NCBI RefSeq assembly: GCF_048544455.1
Contig: NC_133532.1
Location: 17,982,948-18,046,947, forward strand
Origin: Silene latifolia
Lineage: Eukaryota; Streptophyta; Magnoliopsida; Caryophyllales; Caryophyllaceae
Direction: 5' to 3'
DNA length: 64,000 nt
The first letter of the stretch is position 1; each line of letters begins with the position of its first letter. Both the position numbers and the translations under genes were made by a program. Positions 63,861 to 64,000 of this stretch are shown piece after piece. The notes under the pieces were generated by a model. It had not been told where the DNA came from and made no database searches. It worked only from the letters and a program-made list of their open reading frames with translations.

Positions 63861-64000
63861 TGTAATACTCCGTATTTATGGTCTTGGGGGTACTCTATCG
63901 AGTAGCCCTTACTCTGTCGAGTAAGGGTATGTTGCGAGAATAAAATAGTTTCGACTGTTGGGCACTCGATCGAGTAGTGGGGCACTCGATCGAGTGAGAA
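63861..64000 (+). repeat. Tekay 3' LTR, first 140 bases
   Basis: Matches 57230 onward. The clear differences in the overlap (for example GTTGCGAGAAT against GTTGCAGAAT) all fall at CAG/CTG sites. Confidence 0.95.

Larger units (their letters stand above)
57230..64000 (+). mobile_element. Tekay-type chromovirus (Ty3/gypsy), 3' LTR cut by window end
   Basis: A 5' LTR of 1,333 bp, initiator tRNA-Met primer site, repeat-rich leader, gag with CCHC knuckle, protease, RT, RNase H, integrase and a C-terminal chromodomain are followed by 3' UTR, hairpin, purine tract and the start of the 3' LTR. Chromodomain-bearing integrase and LTR style place it in the Tekay/Del group of chromoviruses. Coding is well conserved but cut into many short frames, mostly by small indels at CAG/CTG sites. 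The right target duplication lies outside the window. Confidence 0.95.

Overview
This is nuclear DNA from a flowering plant. It holds one recognisable host gene buried in nested transposable elements, with no bacterial, organellar or viral signature. The host gene shows six consecutive plus-strand exons (42313-44077) of an AP1/FUL (SQUAMOSA) MADS-box gene. They cover the intervening region, the K-box and the start of the C-terminal region. The MADS-domain exon and the last exon were not found here. A eudicot is very likely; Caryophyllaceae (Silene-like) is only an impression from repeat style.

Layout. 1-3745: minus-strand L1-type LINE with ORF1 and a broken ORF2, cut by the window edge. 4143-9410: small DNA transposons (Tourist-like MITEs with TAA/TTA target duplications, hAT-type elements). 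9465-27692: a Mutator-like element with 9-bp target duplications, about 780 bp of its own sequence, swollen to 18 kb by three LTR-element insertions: a non-coding LARD (9762-18339), a short Copia derivative (18533-20969) carrying a hAT element, and a decayed Copia (21086-27508). 28056-31660: a hAT element, a 61-bp tandem repeat, a MITE and a doubled SINE. 32258-42222: a complete minus-strand Ty3/gypsy element of the Tat lineage (gag-PR-RT-RH-aRH-INT) with an antisense accessory gene between pol and its 3' LTR. 42313-44077: the MADS-box exons, with a SINE in one intron. 44516-54350: a decayed minus-strand LINE interrupted by a TRIM, a deleted gypsy element, a foldback element and a solo LTR that itself contains a hAT. 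57230-64000: a Tekay-type chromovirus (gag-PR-RT-RH-INT-chromodomain), cut in its 3' LTR by the window end.

Three signals go beyond routine annotation. First, four hairpins in the decayed Copia (22992-23490) share an identical 12-nt loop while their stems differ in a compensatory way, which points to a functional RNA element. Second, the palindrome CTCGATCGAG is arrayed just upstream of the TATA box in every Tekay-type LTR and again, eight perfect copies, in the leader of the full element. Third, differences between LTR pairs, and many frame breaks in pol, fall at CAG/CTG trinucleotides as small indels or base swaps. That looks like a sequencing artefact at CHG-methylated cytosines rather than ageing, so 'broken' TE genes here may be less broken than they look.
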